Assembly: GCF_041058985.1 (NCBI RefSeq)
Contig: NZ_JBEHZE010000001.1
Location: forward strand, 682,001-746,000
Source: Hyphococcus lacteus
GTDB taxonomy: Bacteria; Pseudomonadota; Alphaproteobacteria; Caulobacterales; Parvularculaceae
Length of the DNA stretch: 64,000 nucleotides
Direction: 5' to 3'
Every line of letters starts with the position of its first letter. The first letter of the stretch is position 1. The notes beneath the pieces are model-generated. The model worked only from the letters and a program-made list of their open reading frames with translations. It searched no databases and had not been told where the DNA came from. Of the stretch, positions 60,740 through 64,000 are shown piece by piece. Position numbers and translations under genes: made by a program.

Positions 60740-62152
60740 TCAATCAAACGCAAAACTGAATGGTGTGGCCAAACGGCGATGTTCATCAATGATGAGGCGC
60801 CGTTCCAGCGGCGGGTGCGCTCGTGCCGCGCACGCAGGTCGAGAACACAACCGGCAGGTCACACCAATTTGCGCCCGCGCACCATCACCCAGGTCAGTAT
60901 TTTTCGCATAAATCAGCTTATCGGCATATTTCAGCTCGCACCCCAATGTGACAGCACGCTCTGCCTTTGGCGCATTAAAGCCGCCTTCGCCACCATGAAC
61001 CGTTCGCGCAATTGAGAAATAGGTTTCGCCGTCGGGAAGTTGGATCGTCTGTGTATGAATTTTTCGGGGTGTACGGAATGTATCATGTAAATTCCACAAT
61101 GGGCATGACCCGCCATAGCGTGCAAAAGGAAAGACGCCACCGGAAAAGCGCTTCGAAACATTACCAGCCGCATCAATACGCAAAAAGAAAAATGGAACGC
61201 CCTCCGCACCGGGCCTTTGTAGTGTCGTCAGCCGGTGACAGACCTGCTCGAAACTTGCACCAAACCGGCGAGCAATGGATTCGACATCATAGGAAAGCTC
61301 CTCTGCGGATTGATGAAACTTCCGATAAGGTAACATGATCGCCCCCGCGAGATAATTCGCTAGCGCTGCACGCGTCAACCGCCGACCCGCATCGCTTTCA
61401 AATGCGCCTTGATTGACAACCGCATCGAGCTGCGCTCGCCCTTCGATCAATGCTAATTGTAACGTTAACTGAAACGAGCGACTGGCTAGATCCAACGCTT
61501 CAGAGACCATCACCTGCTTGCGGTGCCGGTCATGACGGCGATATGCCCCCACCATAATATCTGCCGGAAGAACGCGTACGGATAAACCATGCCTTGTCTT
61601 GAATCGTTTAGATAGCGCATCAAAAAAGTTTCCGCCGTCGTTCGACAACGCAGCAGCAATCTCTTCACCCATCTCATCGAGCACTGGGAAATAGTTTCGC
61701 GTAACCGTGATGAAGTCCCGCGCCTCCTCAACCGAGTCGACGCCGCCAGCCTTTCCTGCTGCGCGCGCCTCCATCGCGGAAGTACGACTGGCGCGATAGG
61801 CCCCATAGAGCGCCGCAACAGCCTCCCCCATCGCGGGGTTTGCCGACATCAAATCGCGGACATCCTCTTTGGTGATTGATAACTCATGAAAGATCGGATC
61901 GACCAGCATACCCTCTAGCTGATTGAAAACATCATCCTCACCCGAGGCAAACGCACTGAGATCCAGCCCATAGGTCTCTGCGATCCGAAGTAGTAGGTCC
62001 GCCGGCAAAGGCCGTTGGTTTCGCTCGATCAGGGTCACATATGATGCCGAAACCTCTAGGTCAGCGGCCATCTGTGCTTGTGTTAAACCAAGATCCCGAC
62101 GAATACGCCGGATGCGAGGCCCCACATATAAGGGCTTGGTTTCTCTGGCCAT
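60740..62152 (-). CDS. XRE-family regulator with IrrE/DUF2083 domains (RamB/ScfR-like)
   Basis: A 470-residue regulator. The N-terminal XRE helix-turn-helix (about 10-66) reads RIRRIRRDLGLTQAQMAADLE...YVTLIERNQRPL. A middle IrrE-like part (ANYLAGAIMLPYRKFHQSAEEL followed by SIARRFGASFEQVCHRL) follows. The C-terminal DUF2083 part ends in the cysteine motif CRLCSRPACAARAHPP. RamB and related proteins control acetate and propionate genes in response to acyl-CoA or sugar state. The gene is divergent from aceA across 252 bases, so control of isocitrate lyase is the natural inference. Confidence 0.92.
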   Translation of the reverse strand: MARETKPLYVGPRIRRIRRDLGLTQAQMAADLEVSASYVTLIERNQRPLPADLLLRIAETYGLDLSAFASGEDDVFNQLEGMLVDPIFHELSITKEDVRDLMSANPAMGEAVAALYGAYRASRTSAMEARAAGKAGGVDSVEEARDFITVTRNYFPVLDEMGEEIAAALSNDGGNFFDALSKRFKTRHGLSVRVLPADIMVGAYRRHDRHRKQVMVSEALDLASRSFQLTLQLALIEGRAQLDAVVNQGAFESDAGRRLTRAALANYLAGAIMLPYRKFHQSAEELSYDVESIARRFGASFEQVCHRLTTLQRPGAEGVPFFFLRIDAAGNVSKRFSGGVFPFARYGGSCPLWNLHDTFRTPRKIHTQTIQLPDGETYFSIARTVHGGEGGFNAPKAERAVTLGCELKYADKLIYAKNTDLGDGARAQIGVTCRLCSRPACAARAHPPLERRLIIDEHRRLATPFSFAFD

Positions 62153-62404
62153 ACCACCCGGATTCCTGTCTTCATTCCAACATCATGTTTGTATAACGAC
62201 CCGAAACAGCAATATTTCGAATCAGAAACAAACGCTAAATTACTAACTCATACCCAGTTATATGACAAAACTTACAATATAACAAATTTTTGAGAGTCCC
62301 CACACACAACTACACCCACGTTTCGTTGTGCAGCGCCATATCGTCAGCTTATCGTCACGGCAAGCAGGGCGGTTAGCGCTCGTTCAAGCCACGAGGAGTT
62401 CTTC
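62153..62404. promoter_or_regulatory. Divergent control region between the RamB-like regulator and aceA
   Basis: The 252-base gap is AT-rich in its middle (62210-62290). It should contain both promoters and the regulator's operator. An ATATTTCGAAT segment near 62210 is partly symmetrical. No known site, such as the RamB consensus, is recognisable. Confidence 0.45.
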
Positions 62405-63694
62405 ATGACTGATTTTGACAAACTTGTTCCCAACACACCCAAAGGGCGTTTTGACTACATTGAACGCAACTACTCAGCCTCCGACGTGGAGCGTCTGCGG
62501 GGCTCTGTTCCGATCACCCATACGCTCGCTGAACGTGGCTCTAAGAAACTTTGGGAGCTTCTGAAATCAGAAGATTACATCAACGCCCTCGGCGCTTTGT
62601 CTGGCAATCAGGCCGTTCAAATGGCGAAGGCCGGCTTGAAAGCGATCTATCTGTCGGGTTGGCAGGTTGCTGGCGATTCAAACGTCGCATCACAGACATA
62701 CCCAGACCAATCGCTTTACCCAGCGAATTCCGGCCCCGAACTCGCAAAGCGTATCAACAACGCCTTGTCTCGCGCAGACCAAATTGAATTTTCCGAAGGC
62801 AACGTAAAACGCGACTACTACCTTCCGATCGTTGCTGACGCCGAGGCCGGATTTGGCGGGCCACTCAACTGCTATGAGCTTATGAAATCCTATATCGAAG
62901 CGGGTGCCGCTGGGGTTCACTTCGAAGACCAACTCGCATCCGAGAAAAAATGTGGCCACCTCGGTGGTAAAGTGTTGATCCCGACAAAAGCACACGAACG
63001 CAACCTAAACGCAGCTCGCCTTGCTGCTGATGTTGCCGGCGTGCCAACAGTTCTCGTTGCTCGTACTGACGCTGAATCGGCAAAGCTGATTACATCCGAC
63101 ATTGACGAGCGCGACCATGATTTCATCGATTTCGACCAAGGTCGCACACCAGAAGGCTTCTATCGCCTTAAAGAAGGTGTTGGCGTTGATCATTGTATTG
63201 CTCGTGGCCTGAACTATGCGAAATGCGCAGACCTAATTTGGTGGGAAACATCGAAACCAAATCTCGACGAAGCTCGCCGCTTCGCTGAGGCCATTCAAAA
63301 AGCATATCCCGGTAAAATGATGGCGTATAACTGCTCACCGTCATTCAACTGGGAAGCCAATCTCGACAAAGAAACGATTGCGAAATACCAGCGCGAACTT
63401 GGCGCAATGGGCTACAAGTTCCAGTTCGTTACGCTGGCTGGTTTCCACGCCCTCAACCATTCAATGTTCCAGCTCGCGAGCGGATATCGCGACCGCGGCA
63501 TGGCAGCATATTCAGAACTTCAGCAAGCTGAATTTGATTCAGAAAAAGACGGATACGAAGCAACACGCCACCAACGCGAAGTTGGCACCGGCTATTTCGA
63601 CCTTGTTGCAAACACACTTTCGGGCGGTCAATCATCAACAACTGCGATGAACGAATCCACAGAGACCGCCCAGTTTAAGCCCGCGGCAGAGTAA
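62405..63694 (+). CDS. aceA: Isocitrate lyase
   Basis: Isocitrate lyase splits isocitrate to glyoxylate and succinate, the first glyoxylate-shunt step, needed for growth on acetate, fatty acids or stored PHB. The 429-residue protein has the catalytic KKCGH at 181-185 and ADAEAGFGGPLNCYELMKSY preceding it, plus NCSPSFNWEANLD later. The start at 62405 follows GAGGAG. The divergent RamB-like regulator is probably its control. A strong terminator follows. Confidence 0.98.
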   Translation: MTDFDKLVPNTPKGRFDYIERNYSASDVERLRGSVPITHTLAERGSKKLWELLKSEDYINALGALSGNQAVQMAKAGLKAIYLSGWQVAGDSNVASQTYPDQSLYPANSGPELAKRINNALSRADQIEFSEGNVKRDYYLPIVADAEAGFGGPLNCYELMKSYIEAGAAGVHFEDQLASEKKCGHLGGKVLIPTKAHERNLNAARLAADVAGVPTVLVARTDAESAKLITSDIDERDHDFIDFDQGRTPEGFYRLKEGVGVDHCIARGLNYAKCADLIWWETSKPNLDEARRFAEAIQKAYPGKMMAYNCSPSFNWEANLDKETIAKYQRELGAMGYKFQFVTLAGFHALNHSMFQLASGYRDRGMAAYSELQQAEFDSEKDGYEATRHQREVGTGYFDLVANTLSGGQSSTTAMNESTETAQFKPAAE

Positions 63695-63737
63695 GCCCCG
63701 GACTTAGGTGCCTCTTTTCAGGGAGGATGCACCACCT

Positions 63738-63776
63738 AAAGCCGCCGTGATGTAAAAATCGCGGCGGCTTTTTTGT
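63738..63776 (+). terminator. Intrinsic terminator after aceA
   Basis: AAAGCCGCCG, a loop of about 17 bases including a partial stem, and CGGCGGCTTT followed by T form a strong terminator. Its A-rich 5' side could also serve the opposite-strand gdpD-like gene. Confidence 0.93.
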
Positions 63777-64000
63777 CAGTCCTCACCGTCCGCAAGCGCA
63801 TCCCTAAGGTCTGCCCCAATATCGGGAAAGTCAGTAAAAACGCCATCGACCCCAGCCGCGAAATATCTGTAAAATTCAACTTCCGCATCGCTTTTCACGA
63901 CCTTGGCGGCAATCGAGTCAACAGGAAAGCTAATCGTCGCAACCCCTGGGCCCGCGGGCTGGTCTTTACGGAATGTCCACGGATGAACAAGCAATCCAAG
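63776..64000 (-). CDS. Glycerophosphodiester phosphodiesterase, C-terminal part (cut by window edge)
   Basis: The last 74 residues of a TIM-barrel GDPD. The conserved end is GLLVHPWTFR near the window edge, followed by YRYFAAGVDGVFTDFPD, which is the family's C-terminal barrel strand. Such enzymes hydrolyse glycerophosphodiesters to glycerol-3-phosphate and an alcohol, often in the periplasm. The N-terminal part, including the catalytic histidines and any signal peptide, is outside the window. Confidence 0.9.
   Translation of the reverse strand, partial: LGLLVHPWTFRKDQPAGPGVATISFPVDSIAAKVVKSDAEVEFYRYFAAGVDGVFTDFPDIGADLRDALADGED

Noticed and set aside
1..64000. Mobile elements, prophage, CRISPR arrays, toxin-antitoxin or defence systems.
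   Set aside because: I read both strands and found no transposase, integrase, phage structural, Cas or restriction genes, and no spaced repeat array.

Overview
The window reads as an ordinary, densely packed stretch of a mid-GC alphaproteobacterial chromosome. Lineage markers seen directly are gcrA, the alphaproteobacterial addAB pair, a BamF/DUF3035-type lipoprotein, mmcB, phaR, a TipF-like EAL protein and a CC0125/CC1285-type lipoprotein. This gene content suggests the Hyphomonadales, Caulobacterales or Parvularculales area, but the genus cannot be fixed from the sequence alone. I see no rRNA, tRNA, CRISPR array, insertion sequence, integrase or prophage.

Layout. 1-2973 holds the 5' end of mscL, a nitroreductase and mutL on the minus strand. 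3201-5435 holds two tandem LuxR-type regulators without a LuxI and a small unknown gene. 5553-9649 is ileS-lspA-bamF-like. 9944-14552 has a His/Tyr/Asp-rich secreted protein, ribF, a HAD phosphatase, a TipF-like degenerate EAL protein and an OmpA-family lipoprotein. 14790-16975 is groES-groEL with a CIRCE element. 17000-21098 contains a LysM lipoprotein, marC and two secreted unknowns. 21216-24100 carries phaB, phaA and divergent phaR (polyhydroxybutyrate metabolism). 24110-25900 is a PAS-GGDEF-EAL protein.

26311-33106 looks like a cell-surface glycan locus: a polyprenyl-phosphate sugar synthase-like GT2, two GT39 transferases, another GT2 and an O-antigen-ligase-like protein. thrS and yidD follow, then trpA-accD-folC on the plus strand. 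38873-48019 is a tight minus-strand block, tsaE-amgK-murU-addB-addA, with trxA behind it. 48183-50237 has a 2Fe-2S ferredoxin, mmcB and a sugar dehydrogenase. 50397-53924 is a phosphate-sensing block, phoR-phoU-phoB, without pst genes. gcrA, an ABC-2 permease, and the coupled pair hslO-ppk2 come next. The end holds two lipoproteins, a core-type glycosyltransferase, and a RamB-like regulator divergent from aceA (isocitrate lyase), then a cut-off glycerophosphodiesterase.

How the genes fit together (inference). Carbon storage (phaA, phaB, phaR) and the glyoxylate shunt (aceA with its regulator) both handle acetyl-CoA. Phosphate signalling (phoR, phoU, phoB) sits a few kilobases from polyphosphate metabolism (ppk2). 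Envelope upkeep is heavily represented by BamF, LspA, AmgK/MurU, LysM and OmpA proteins and glycosyltransferases. No clearly new system is evident. The best leads are the LuxR pair and its palindromes, the hslO-ppk2 coupling, the 30-bp tandem repeat before the DUF885 gene, and the glycan locus with its unknown membrane protein.
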